Source: Thereva unica
Lineage: Eukaryota > Arthropoda > Insecta > Diptera > Therevidae
Reading direction: 5' to 3'
Assembly (NCBI GenBank): GCA_949987705.1
Contig: OX465284.1
Span: 113,071,163-113,135,162 of the forward strand
DNA length: 64,000 bases
A program made the translations under genes and the position numbers. A model generated the notes under the pieces. That model ran no database searches and was not told the origin of the DNA. It saw only the letters and a program-made list of their open reading frames with translations. This document shows, piece after piece, positions 33,451 to 44,869 of the stretch; position 1 is the first letter of the stretch, and each line of letters opens with the position of its first letter.

Positions 33451-34140
33451 TGGTTCATTTTAAAATTAAAGCGTATTTTTTTTTAAATGTTTATTTTTAT
33501 TTTCTACTTTTTAGCCTATTATATTTATTCCGCCATTTTGTGGTGGCGGCCATATTAAATGCAAAACAGCGTCACACAGCTTATTGTATTTTATCTCTCG
33601 TACCTTTCATTTGATATCCATGTCGTGGGTCCGGTTGAACACAATCGCCTTCTTGATTTTTTACAAAATGGTCAGATTGCATTTAGTACGAATACATAAT
33701 GAGTTGAACTCAGGTTGAACCTGACCTAGACGGCAGTCGAGTTTAGCTAGGGTCGACTGAACTCGACTCAGCTCTGCTCTTTGGGTTGAGTAGAAATTAC
33801 GCAAACAGACGTGAGTTTAGTAGTTGAAGTTAGCTGACAGCAGCAGCTCTGTTTACTATTTCAACGGAACTATTTCAATTTATTATCTATTATTATCACC
33901 GTCTATTATGTTTTCAGCAATTTTGTGCTGGCCGCCATTTTGAATTTAGAGTGATGCCACAGCTAATTGTATTCTACCTGTCATATCCTTTCACTTGATA
34001 CCCATGACAGGGGGCAGCGGAGCACAATTACAAAAATCGGCCGCCATTTTGAAACCACCATCTTTTTACAAAATGCTTAGATTGCAATTTCAATTGAATC
34101 TCAGCTCAATCGGAAACCGGGAAGTGGTCAAATTTAAGTT
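33450..34140. repeat. Two diverged copies of a GCCATTTTG repeat
   Basis: The blocks at about 33520-33700 and 33895-34090 share, in order, CCGCCATTTTG-like text, AGCTTATTGTATT/AGCTAATTGTATT, a TTTCA(T/C)TTGATA(T/C)CCATG block and TTTTTACAAAATG. They lie about 380 bp apart in direct orientation and have no coding content. Confidence 0.6.
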
Positions 34141-34149
34141 CCAAGACTT

Positions 34150-36100
34150 TCTTACATAGTTACAAGTGAAGCTATATCGCAATTGCAAAAATTGACGTTT
34201 AAGCTTCGTTGACATTTAACATCTGTCAAACCATTGTAACACCCTGTAGTTATCTTCTGGCAATTGAATAGAGCACAAAGTATTAAGTAAAACTCTGTCT
34301 GTCATCCCTGTTCGGCAGTTTAGAAACTGTTACTTTTCTTCAACAATTTCAGACTTCATGCTACCTTCACATCACTTCCATACAACTGCAACATCTCTTT
34401 TAACGAATTGAGTTGTCAGGAAACCCATTTACGGAAAAACTTTAAAATTGAAAACATTGTCCAAACTAAATTCCATACAGAAGCCGCTCCAAACTCAAAT
34501 CGCTGTAAAATATTGAAATCTAATTAGACTTTTGCCCCAAGTAGATCCAGGTTAAGGCTTCCTCTTTAAATTATCTACAATTGAACGAAAAATTAGAGCG
34601 ACGCAATTAAAGACTTACAAATAAAATTAATCTATGGAAATTCCCCCGCCGCGTCGTCGTAGTCCTCGTCGTCGTCGTCGGTAGTGGGGCTTCAAAACCA
34701 ATAACAGACAAAAGAAAGTCCTTAACTGCAAATAAACTTTTCTCGCAGCCAGCCAAATCCCGGCGCAAGTTTAAATGATAAATTTAAAGTTTATATCTGT
34801 TCGAAAGTTGGGCATTTTATTTCGCCCAAGTTTGCTCAAGTTTAATTAAAAGCCCAAGTTTAGCTGAATTTGACAAAAGAATTCATTTTGTGTTCGTTCG
34901 TGTTTTTTTTCTTCTTGTTTAACGCTTAAATACACGCGCTTACACATACATACGTAGTTGTCCTAACTTAATTTCTCATCGATTGTCTGCCGCCAGAATT
35001 TATTATGGCCACAATCAAAGTAAAACATCCTTGAGTCGTGTAATTCCTGTCACAATCAAACTTGTAGCGCGCGTTTATAAACACAAGGCGAGGATAAAGT
35101 CAATCCCAAAAGTCCTCAACCCCCCCCCACTCCAGCACCACAAAAAAGGGTCGGGAATATATTCTTTTATTAAAGTGGGGGAAGATTGAAAATATGAAGT
35201 TTTATGAAAAGAAATTCTTTTTACGAATCAATTTCTCTAGAGAACTAAAATAACGCACACACACGCACACACACGAACTGTTTATATATGCTCAGCATCT
35301 CGGTTCTGTCAACAGTTGCGGAAGGAATCCACTCGAGGGTTTCGGTTATAACCTCACATTTTCTAATGATGTTCGGTTCGCATATCCTTGGGACTGACTT
35401 GGGGATTCAGTTCATATATATTAACTAGAGATGGAGCTGCCTTCAGGACGTTGTAGGTTAGGTAATAAGCTTCATCTCGTTCAAGTATGCCACAGTGAAA
35501 TGTGGGTAAAGTGGAAAAATGTAATGTGGTTGTATTTTATGAATCCAAGCAAGGTGAAAATTGGTATCCAAGTTTGTTGACCTAAATTCCTTTCTTTATT
35601 AGCTGGGATAAATTGGCTTTAAAGCATGTTTTAGAGGTATTTGACTAGTAGATGGCACTAGAAGATAAACATGGTAAGATAAATATTTTGATGTATTTAG
35701 ACTGTGACGAACTTCGGGGTGAGCTTGATCATAGGAAAACCAGTAGTTGCTTTCTGGCTTTGTCTTTCACATACCTCATAATAGTTTTATACAAAGAATT
35801 TTGCAAAACCGAAAACTTAGGTTAGAATATATTTTTTGGAGTGATCGTCAAGAAAATATCTTACTTCATCTTTTCTATACAACAGGCGGGTAAAAGGACT
35901 GAAGAGTCCTACGAACGGAGTTGATGTTGTCTTACGAAATTTTCGAAGAACCGATATTTTCGAACGCGCGATCTTTTATTTATTTTGCTACTGCTTATTT
36001 GACTCTGGCATTGTAAACCATCAATAGTTTCATAAGTAGTTCCCATGCTCAACCGACCCAATACCCACTCCAAATAATCTCAATGTTAAAATTTAATTCC
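34150..36100. other. No gene recognised
   Basis: Contains a (CGT)n-rich run near 34655-34680, CA repeats near 35255-35275 and a poly-C run near 35121. No coding signal. Confidence 0.4.
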
Positions 36101-36103
36101 AAT

Positions 36104-36253
36104 TATCGGTGCGCCATCTAGATCTTCGGTATTTAAGCATTGAATAGCTTGGACATTTTTTTGCCGATTTTTACAAATAAACAAGATTTATTTACGATAT
36201 TCTTTACCATTTATTTCAAATTAGTTTTTAAATACAATGTCGATTAAATGACC
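36104..36253 (-). mobile_element. Half copy of the 60.7-kb mariner-type MITE
   Basis: About 150 bp match the right half of the element at 60653-61028 in reverse orientation. It starts with TA and GGTGCGCCATCTAGATCTTC and runs to CGATTAAATGACC. The other terminal repeat is absent. Confidence 0.8.
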
Positions 36254-36289
36254 ATCTACATTCGATATGCAAAAAGCAGCTATTTTCGG

Positions 36290-38860
36290 GTAACATTGTC
36301 CACCATTTCAGGCCTTAGAGCAACAATTTTCTTAACAAGAATCGGTTTTTGGCATACCATTAATTACTTTGCCTCAACTAATTTTCCTGTTCCGTAATTT
36401 AATGGCCAATTTTAAAGAAAACTAATTTTCTCTGCTTCCCCACCAAAATGTCTTCTTCAATTTTCATTTAGCATTTCAACTCAACTCGCCAGATCATTAT
36501 TCATTCAGTGTTTCATTTGGGGGCTGCACAAAATTATAAACAATTAAGTCCCAATGTCAAATAAATTAGTTTTGTTACTTTAAATTCACTAAGGCAAAAC
36601 TTAAAATCTGCTTTAAATGGATAAAAGTCCTTAGAGAAAAATTGTCCTTATTAAATTGCAAGGATATGGCAATTTTGTTTTCGTGTTTCTATTTAAAAAA
36701 TTGCGATATTTGTTCTCTAATTTAACAATTTTGGAAGTAGCTACAAATTTCAATTCGGTTAACACAAGTAAATGCTGTTTCTGTCATTTTGAAACACAGG
36801 GTGCCTCAGTTTAGGCAGTAATTGGAATGACTATTTTTAGTAGACCAAGATGTGCAAGTCTAGTGAAGGTGCCATGTGGAAGGCGTTGTAAAATCATTCA
36901 TGTCGAGATCGTATTCACCATTGAAATGTGAATAAATAAATGCCTTACTTAAAGAAAGTAATTTGGTACAGTTGATAAAGGTGCTTCAAAAGTTCGCCAC
37001 AGAGCTTGGTGATTCAGTACCCAAAACTATTTTGGATGACAATGAACTAAATATTCTGGTTACTTCCAAGGTTTCATCACCGCCTATTTTTGCTACAAAT
37101 GAACTGATCTTAACTTCAATACAAACCCATGCTGTTGACGCTGCATTTCACTGTGGTATTGCTGGACCATGTTCTGTTCATTATTGTCAAACTTTTTCAA
37201 AGATGGATATATCCACACGCTCTAAGTCGATTCTAAGTCGTACCTAATACGATGACTGCTCCAAGCTATCTTGATCGTTCAAAAGGCAGTAATTGCATTC
37301 CCTTCACTCTAACTAATGAGACCAACGAATGCAATACAGCTATGGCGTATAGCCATTCTTTGTATATTTTTCGTAGGCTGATTGAAAAACCTTTGAACTG
37401 GTGATAAGTCTAGCTTTGGTAACGGCACACGGGGCCATATCAGACGAGTATGGTACATAATCGGTGACATTCGTCGAGTTTTAGAAGAATTCGCGATTTG
37501 GGCCAGAATTGTACTGCACAATAATGAAATGTCCATTCGTAAATTAAGATGCTTCCAGATTCCTAAATATTATTTCTTATTCAGTGTGTGTCCTTTTGGA
37601 AGGTGTCTACACGACAACAAAAAACTGCCAGTAGGACTTTCATTTTGAAGTGGATTTGACGAGGTTTGTGAAGTTTCGGCTGTTTTTTGAGGCGTCATTC
37701 AGGGGACCTTGGCTTGTTTGCATGTCGTACTCGTACACCAACTTCTCAAGGCTAATTTTAATGGGTTTCAAGAAAGTGATAAATGTCTTATACCATTCAT
37801 ATATCAGTGAATTACTGTGAACACACTGAGTGATAGAAGGGGCTATAATTCGGCAGGTTTGGTGGATTGACTGGTTAAAGTGACGAGGCACACATAGTCT
37901 GTGCTGACCTCCAATTAGATCCCTAGCGCCGTTTTCTTACCACTTATACTTGTGGTCACTAGGCATGTTACGGTTTTTAGATTCTCTTTGTAGGATTCAA
38001 GAACTGGATCAAGTTCGTTGGGTGCTCTGTTGCTGTTACGGTCTTCAAGCTCGTTCAGTAGGTGGCTGCCAAATGAATTGTCACAGGCCGTAGCTAGATC
38101 CCGGACATTTACACAACAGTTTTTCGTTTGGATCCTTGCAGCTACGGCATGATGTATTGAATGGGATGCTCATTCTAGATGCATCGTCTCCCACTCTACT
38201 AGCTAGTCTGATGTTTATATTTCTGCTTATGAGTTCAACTTCTTTTCAGGATTTCTTGATTAGTTTTGATGAGATCAGACTGGAGTTGAGAGCCGAAATA
38301 CTAGCTGGCTGTCAGTTAATACCGCAAGATTCCCTCTTCTAGAGTTGTCTTCTCTTACTAGTTGACACGCCTTCCGAATTGCCGCATTTGTGCTTAGAAG
38401 ACACTGGATCCGTCCGTATTTTTTCGCTTTTCTACTTGTTGGATTAATAATTCGGACGTGTTACTCTTATAACGGCAGACAGTATGCCCTAAAGTGTATC
38501 CAGACACCTGATAACAATCTAAGTCGTCATTTGGTTAAATTTGAATATCACTTATTTCATGGAGAATATCTATAAAGATGGCACCTCAAGGAAAGGAAAT
38601 TCGCCTCAAGGAGCGCTTTGCTGGAATGTTATGTTTCCTAAAACGAGGCGAGTCCCGTCCACCAACCGATAAGGGCTATGACACTAGTGAGACTAAAATG
38701 AGGTGTGATTGGTAAGGGAGTAGAGACCTTACTTCCAGTCCTTCCAGTTTGGTTTAGCCCAGACTTGATGCTGTACAATAACCAAATTCGGATCGATACC
38801 TTGGTAAAAATACTGTGATGATTATGCGCCATCTGTTTGTCGAGAGGATGAATCAACGAT
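36290..38860. other. No gene recognised
   Basis: The 94-codon frame at 36963-37247 and the minus-strand frames at 37309-37536 and 37640-37891 have no domain I know. This may be an old unrecognised transposon. Confidence 0.35.
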
Positions 38861-38867
38861 TTTCGGT

Positions 38868-39305
38868 TGTTGTCTGAACTAAGAATTTATGTACTAAACT
38901 AACGAGCGATAAGCGAAGACAACTTCAAGCTGGTCGAAACTTAAGGAAATAAAAGAACATACCACAAGGAACCAGAAAACGAAGGTTCCAGAAAGTAGAC
39001 AAAGGTGGAGCTGCCTATATAAAAGCGCCTGGCAGCCGCTATCGAGTCAGTTTCGATTTAAAAGGCGATAAAAGTGTTCTAAAGTGAAAACAGTGAAAAG
39101 TGGTGATTTAAAAGTGAACTATAAAGCGATAGATAGAGTTTAATAGTGCGAGTTATTAAATTTAAAGTGATTGTAGTGAACTGTAAGAATTGTGTTTGTA
39201 ATTAAATTGTGTTTCGGTTTGTAATAAATAAATTATTGTGTGGATAATTAAAAAGTGTATTCCTTAATTAATCCTACGAATCCGTTAAGCCGGAAAAACG
39301 TAACA
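38868..39305 (+). repeat. Candidate solo LTR (or host core promoter)
   Basis: TATATAAAA (39016-39024) is followed at the right distance by an initiator TCAGTTTCG (A at 39049), then a leader rich in AGTGAAAA motifs, AATAAATAAAT (about 39223) and a GT-rich stretch. A promoter and a polyadenylation signal within 200 bp with no coding sequence is the U3-R-U5 pattern of a Ty3/gypsy-type LTR. The edges given follow TG...CA and are not supported by matching target duplications. A host gene promoter is the alternative. Confidence 0.45.
39016..39055 (+). promoter_or_regulatory. TATA box and initiator
   Basis: TATATAAAA at 39016 and TCAGTTTCG with A at 39049 give 33-bp spacing, a strong insect core promoter on paper. 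Confidence 0.6.
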
Positions 39306-39309
39306 ATAC

Positions 39310-39925
39310 CATATGTGTATCTACAGCGTAAAAGAAAACTTAAAATGGAGACTTGCTATCGCATTTCACTGGACCTTAATGGCTTCTGTCTGTCTAACAA
39401 CCCTCTTGAAGTTCAGTTCTTGACTCTATGCCAGCTTCGAAATTTGCTTATATTCATCTATCTCATTTAGACAAGAAAAAGAATTCTGCAATCTAAAGAA
39501 CTCGCCTATCCCCGAACAGAAGAAAAATATTCATAAATATCTTTCACAATACCGAAAATAAAACTCGAGAACTGCTGAATAATATTACTGCGAGGAAAGT
39601 ACAAAAGGAAAACGTCATCCCCCACGAGAGCGATAAGGGCCGAACCCACTACCCCTCGGCAGATTTCATTTTATTTTCTCTCTTATCTAAGGATGCGAAA
39701 CGAGAAATCCAGACGAGAAAACATCGCAGCATCAACTCGGAGAATATGGATGCGAACGGAGAAGAACATCGCTTATTACCGAAGATAATTCCGCATTCGA
39801 TTGGAATAATTTCCAGTGCTTCCCGGGGATGGGGCGGGCCGCTGCCTCTCGCAAAGACGGAAAATAAAACAAAGGAGAAGGTCTTGTTATGTGAGCAGGG
39901 ATCCCGGCATATACCTGAGGCATTC
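39310..39925. other. No gene recognised
   Basis: Overlapping open frames on both strands (39649-39985) are mutual shadows without domains. Confidence 0.4.
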
Positions 39926-39928
39926 CTA

Positions 39929-40085
39929 AAGGCCCCCATACACGGTCAAATTGGCTGTACAACCAGATTTTCATCAAACCTATAAGCGCAATGTATTTGG
40001 ATCGGCCGACCGGCCCACAATCGATAGTTTTGGTTGTACAACCGCACTTCGCTGTACAACCAATTGGACCGTGTATGGGGGCCTT
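39929..40085. mobile_element. 157-bp MITE with terminal inverted repeats
   Basis: The left end AAGGCCCCCATACACGGTC (39929-39947) is repeated inverted as GACCGTGTATGGGGGCCTT (40067-40085). Imperfect pairing (AATTGG, TTGTACA) continues to about 37 bp. The interior is short and has no frame. No clear target duplication flanks it, so the superfamily is open. Confidence 0.85.
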
Positions 40086-40630
40086 AACAAGGGCAGCAGC
40101 GGTGATGCCGAGATGATGATAACAGGTATAAAGTTAACAACTACCCACGAATCGTTGCTAAATCCACTTGCCATGCATGTATGGGGCCCAGAGTAAATGT
40201 GGAGTATTGCGGGAGGATTTCATTGAATTGCTCAAGATACACACCAGGCGGCCAGCGCGCTGCTTGGGGGTGGGGGATGTTTTTGGTGGAATATAAATAT
40301 GGTATTTTGTTGTTGTTGCTGCTGTAGGGATTATATTCGGTTGTGATTTATGCCGGAATTATATGTGATGGCGAATTGATGACCACTAAATTTGAATAAA
40401 AGCTTTTTGAGTGGGAAATTATTTAAACAAAAGTTTTTTTTTTCGCTCGTGATGAGATATTCTTTTGCGGCTTGTGTTGGAGAATCCATAAAAGATTGAC
40501 GTGACGCAAAGAAAACAGCAATTTTGTGTGGGAAGGAAGAAAGGAATCACAAGGCCGGGATATAAAATGGATGAAGTTGATCTTATTCAAAAATTCTGTA
40601 ATTGAAAGTCTCATGCCATTATTTGGGGGT
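40086..40630. other. No gene recognised
   Basis: Intergenic-looking sequence up to the truncated 5' edge of the non-LTR element. No domain-bearing frame. Confidence 0.4.
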
Positions 40631-40632
40631 GT

Positions 40633-42480
40633 GTGGGTCAAATGAGAACCAACCGAGCACACACAGCGAACAACGAGCGATTGAACTCCGAATACATTAG
40701 ACTAGCCTCAGAATTTGCTGGTAGGTCCCGCGAGGCCTACTCTGCATATATTAATTCAGTTGGTGATAGTATCATAAGTGATCCCAAAAAATTCTTTGAT
40801 TACGTTAACATTAAACGGAAGACTTCCGGCTACCCATCAACAATGACGAATGGTAGAGCCCACACCTCATGCCCCCAAGTAATTTGTAGCATGTTTGCTG
40901 ATAGGTTTGCCGAAATTTATAGCCCCTTGTCCAGCGCAACACACGATGTAACTGACTCGCACACTGACACTTCCCTTATAACTGGTATATCCCTTTCTGT
41001 TGATGAGATCATGGCGGGTCTGAACAATCTTGATATCAAAAAAGGTAATGGTCCCGACAATCTTCCTCCTATTTTCCTGCAGCGCTGCTCGCAACATATC
41101 GCGTTTCCTCTTTATCTCATCTTCAACAAATCTTTATCGTTAGGAAAGTTTCCCAAGCTGTGGAAGAAATCCTACCTAACGCCAATCTATAAATCCGGTC
41201 ACAAGCACTCGGTAGACAACTATAGGAGCATTGCCATTTTATCATCAATTCCTAAGCTTTTTGAAAAACTGGTTCATGACAAGATTGCTCCTCTTATCGA
41301 TCCATACCTAAACGAACAACAACATGGTTTTCGGAAAGGACGTTCAACAACTTCTAACCTTATGGTCCTTATATCCGAATCGTTATGCGGTATGGAGAGC
41401 GGCCATCAATTGGATGCTGTGTACACTGATTTCAGCAAGGCCTTCGATCGAGTGGACCGCGCCATCCTAATCGCAAAATTATTAAAGTTTGGAATATCAG
41501 GTTCTGCCCTGGAATGGTTAAAATCATATCTGAACGGAAGAACACAGGTTATCAGATTCCAAGGATTTCTATCTAATGAGATCGAAGTAACCTCTGGCGT
41601 TCCTCAGGACAGTCATCTCGGTCCCCTACTCTTCAATATTTTCATCTCCGATCTTTCCGAAAAATTAGCAAATATTCCACATCTCTTTAACGCGGATGAC
41701 CTCAAAATTTATAGCGTCATTAAGACCCAAACTGATGCTTCCTTCTCGCAGACAAAACTCAATGCCCTACACACCAGCAAATGTCATGCAATTACCTTCT
41801 CCCGCTTAAAAAACACACAGAACCATAACTATTATCTCAATGGCATAATGTTGAATCAGGTTGACCATATCGTAGATCTAGGCGTCGTCCTAGACAAAAA
41901 ACTCAATTTCAACCTGCATTACGATAATATAATTGCCAGAGCCAACAAGCTTCTTGGTTTCATCAAGAGGAGAGCAAAAGAATTCGGTAATGTATGGGTC
42001 ACCAAAACACTCTTCTGTTCTTTAGTCCGCCCTATCCTGGAATATGCGTGTCCTATCTGGGATCCTATATTCCAAGTGAGCAGCAGGAGGATCGAATCCA
42101 TTCAAAAGAGATTTCTTCTCTTTGCCCTGAGACATCTACACAACCCCCATGACTACCAAACCCTGCCGCACTACTTGGACAGGCTCAAAGTGCTTGATCT
42201 CATGCCGCTGTCTAGCAGGAGGAAACTGCTTATATCTTGCGTTGCCTTTGACGTCCTAAATGGAAAGCTTAAAGTGCAGTTTCTGTCGGACAGAATCAAA
42301 TTGAATGATGTAGTCCGACACACACGACACACTAAACTACTTAGGGAATATCCACACCGCACCGATTACGCAAGGAACGAGCCCGTCAACAGATGCTGTA
42401 TGGTTTTTAATAGCCATAGCTCCCCTTTCTCCCCTTCCCTCAACAAGGCATCCTATAAAAAATACTCAAATCCCTACTAA
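40633..42480 (+). CDS. Non-LTR retrotransposon reverse transcriptase, 5'-truncated (CR1/jockey-like)
   Basis: A 615-codon frame. After an N-terminal linker (FFDYVNIKRKTSGYP), the reverse transcriptase runs from SLGKFPKLWKKSYLTPIYKS through DNYRSIAILSSIPKLFEKL and HGFRKGRSTTSNL. It continues through motif A (DFSKAFDRVD, near residue 265), GVPQDSHLGPLLF and motif C (FNADDLKIY, near 353), then LGVVLDKKLNF and RPILEYACPIW. No RNase H follows, and a CR1/jockey-type thumb ends the protein. The endonuclease is missing, so the copy is 5'-truncated. Odd points: GVPQDS where GVPQGS is usual, NADD after an extra residue where FADD is usual, and a likely short deletion before TSKCHAITF. It is therefore probably inactive although its frame is open. 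Confidence 0.85.
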   Translation: MGQMRTNRAHTANNERLNSEYIRLASEFAGRSREAYSAYINSVGDSIISDPKKFFDYVNIKRKTSGYPSTMTNGRAHTSCPQVICSMFADRFAEIYSPLSSATHDVTDSHTDTSLITGISLSVDEIMAGLNNLDIKKGNGPDNLPPIFLQRCSQHIAFPLYLIFNKSLSLGKFPKLWKKSYLTPIYKSGHKHSVDNYRSIAILSSIPKLFEKLVHDKIAPLIDPYLNEQQHGFRKGRSTTSNLMVLISESLCGMESGHQLDAVYTDFSKAFDRVDRAILIAKLLKFGISGSALEWLKSYLNGRTQVIRFQGFLSNEIEVTSGVPQDSHLGPLLFNIFISDLSEKLANIPHLFNADDLKIYSVIKTQTDASFSQTKLNALHTSKCHAITFSRLKNTQNHNYYLNGIMLNQVDHIVDLGVVLDKKLNFNLHYDNIIARANKLLGFIKRRAKEFGNVWVTKTLFCSLVRPILEYACPIWDPIFQVSSRRIESIQKRFLLFALRHLHNPHDYQTLPHYLDRLKVLDLMPLSSRRKLLISCVAFDVLNGKLKVQFLSDRIKLNDVVRHTRHTKLLREYPHRTDYARNEPVNRCCMVFNSHSSPFSPSLNKASYKKYSNPY

Positions 42481-42645
42481 CATAACCCCCTCTCTGACAA
42501 TAGTAGGTTTTTAGTAGCTATCAGTAGTTATAGTAAAAAAGACTGTACACTATGTTTTTTAATCTAAGTATATGTATACCTAGTTTAAGTGTGCCTTGTT
42601 TGGCGAATTAATAAATAAATAAATAAATAAAAAAACAAATGCGCC
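42481..42645 (+). repeat. 3' UTR and AATA tail of the non-LTR element
   Basis: About 120 bp of untranslated sequence end in (AATA)n followed by A runs (about 42610-42639), the 3' tail made by target-primed reverse transcription. The 5S-related repeat follows at once. Confidence 0.8.
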
Positions 42646-42649
42646 TGCC

Positions 42650-42930
42650 TCACGGGTATGCACGCTCCCGCTACAGGCACGAAATCTAAAAATGCACTGC
42701 CAGAGGTATGCACGCCTCTGTTAAAGATATGAATGTATTCCTAATCGATCATTCCAAACACTAGTGTCGTTTTAGCAAGCGGTCCCCCAACTAAGTACTA
42801 ATCATGTCCGATGCTGCTTGACCTACGCCATCTACGTTCAACAACCGGTCTACTGAGTATGCTAATGGCACCCTTTATGGTAGCTCGTTTTTTCAATGCT
42901 CCACTTTTAATGCCTAAGCTAGTTCTGATG
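42650..42930 (-). repeat. 5S-rRNA-related repeat, copy C
   Basis: On the minus strand 42885-42765 reads the 5S-like core (GTAGGTCAAGCAGCATCGG, TTAGTACTTAGTTGGGGGAC). The outer part carries the shared tail GAGGCGTGCATACCTCTGG. It abuts the tail of the non-LTR element at 42645. Confidence 0.7.
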
Positions 42931-42939
42931 CCTAGTCTA

Positions 42940-43800
42940 AATGAGTGTGATTCTTGTTTTTAGAGTAAGGCGTTCCAGACTGCTTTAACAGGTTCAGCAG
43001 TCTTCTTTCTTATTGGCCGCCTCGACTTGACGTTTCGAGATAGAAAGAGAGATTTAAGGGCAGATTAAGCTTCCTCGAGATAAAGCTTGCAAGTGTAGTT
43101 CTTGTCCTTGCGATCTTCTATAGATCGACGATCCATAAATCTGCGATCTTTCATCGATTTAGGAGTAAGTGTTGGTAATCAAACCAAACGAGGTATTTTG
43201 GTATCTTTTACAATATCCCAAAAATTCTCTGAACGCATTGTAAAACTGTACGAGAAAAAATCCTTTGGGTTAGATCAGACCAGACTCAGACTTTTCGTGT
43301 TCTTCAAAATCCGATCGTGACGCCTTCAGACTTTGATTTAGTTCATCATAATTCTTCTTCCTCAAACTGGTGGGTTCCAAAACGATGAGTAGATTGCCAG
43401 ATCATAGTTTGGCCAAGGTGTTCGACTATTTATTGTCTTTGAAGTCCCAACGAACTGAGATAGAAGCAAGGGTAAGTTACCCTCACGTTGGTTGAGAATG
43501 CTAACCTGGAAGAGATCTCATTGGAAGTCTCAGAATCTTTAAGACTTGGTCTTACGGGATCTTTTCAGCTGTTAGGAAGATCGTTATTATAGGCTCTTCT
43601 TAAATTTTTGTGGATACATGACCGTATAGCATACAGCTCTCCTGGAAAGACAGTTGCTAGGAAAACCAAGCGGATCGCTTTACTAGATCTGGAGCTTTCA
43701 TTATAGAGCTTGGCACTCTCAGCTGATTTTGCCTTGTAGTTAGACGTGTGCGTGAAGGGGCTCAAATTTACAATAGCATGATTGTCATCGATGATAAGCC
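42940..43800. other. No gene recognised
   Basis: No domain-bearing frame. This may include the eroded 5' part of the R1 remnant that follows. Confidence 0.3.
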
Positions 43801-44860
43801 GTATAGGAAGGTGCTAAGGGTGATAAATCACACTCAATGAGACTCGAGAACAGCGGCGCCCCCAAAGTGGTGTCAGAAAAGCAAAGTGGCGTATCGTTCA
43901 AAAGCTAATGACCATGCGATCAAACATCAAGTAAGAAGCATAAGAGCCAACTACTTCATGGAGCGATAGGTGGGAAAGGATCGCAGTAGCCACAAACCGT
44001 GTCCACTGGGCTTCCTATCAGAAAAAATCTCTGCAAGGTTACCGATATTTTCGCAGAGCAGCCAACCGGACTGAAGGAATATGAAGCACAATCACCACAA
44101 ATTACTCTGCAGATGAAGTTTTATGTAGAGATCCAAAGGAAGATCAAGGCTCTTCTCTGACCGATATCGGAATCAATGTGACACGATCGAAGGAAAAGGG
44201 AAAGACCACAGGATGAGGGAAGGTCAACTGGGGAACATGTGGGCGAAGGTTAGGGCGAGTCCAACCATTTAGAAACCGAGTGTAGAGTCTTAGGCGAGGT
44301 CACTATGAAAATGGGATTTTTTAAAGCCCAGGGCCGGCGGATCGTGTTGGGGCCGGGTGGGTAGTCGTCAGACAAAGACATCCCCCCTTCGGAACTGTTA
44401 TTTGGTAACAACTTTCCTATTTTCCTGAAAGGGAAAGAAGGTAGGTCACTTCATTTTGAATCGGAAGAAGGCCAATGCTGTACAGAGCAACATGTGTTGT
44501 CCTGGGACCTCTCCTGTAGATCACACCTCGATGAGATCGAATTATGCGCGAAGGAAGCTATCTGATATATTTAAGCGCGCCTTGAAACCGCTGGTCTGCC
44601 ATTTGCTGAGCACAAAACTGTAACCGTGCTGGGCAGCAGCCTGGGAGAACAAAAACCGTAAGAATCAAGATATGGGAACAGATCATTGACTCACAGCTCG
44701 CCTTAAGGTACCTGGGAGTGATGATCGACCAGAGGACATAGATACGACCAATCGAATAAAATTTTTCGAGGATATTTTCATACGAGTCAGATCGGTAAAG
44801 ATATTCAGTGATCGAGCTGGATTTTGTTTCCTGGGTCAAGGAGGATCTCCTTCCTCGAGA
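43800..44860 (+). pseudogene. R1-clade retrotransposon remnant, heavily decayed
   Basis: The clearest parts are LDEIELCAKEAI, a stop, then ARLETAGLPFAEHKT (44529-44625), and in another frame KIWEQIIDSQLALRYLGVMI (about 44665-44727). These are the segment just after the catalytic YADD motif in R1-clade reverse transcriptases. Text upstream to about 43.8 kb, in many broken frames, may be older parts of the same element. No catalytic motif survives. Confidence 0.55.
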
Positions 44861-44869
44861 AGAATATTG

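Noticed and set aside
39649..39985. Overlapping ORFs on both strands
   Set aside because: Mutual shadows in a GC-richer patch; no domain.
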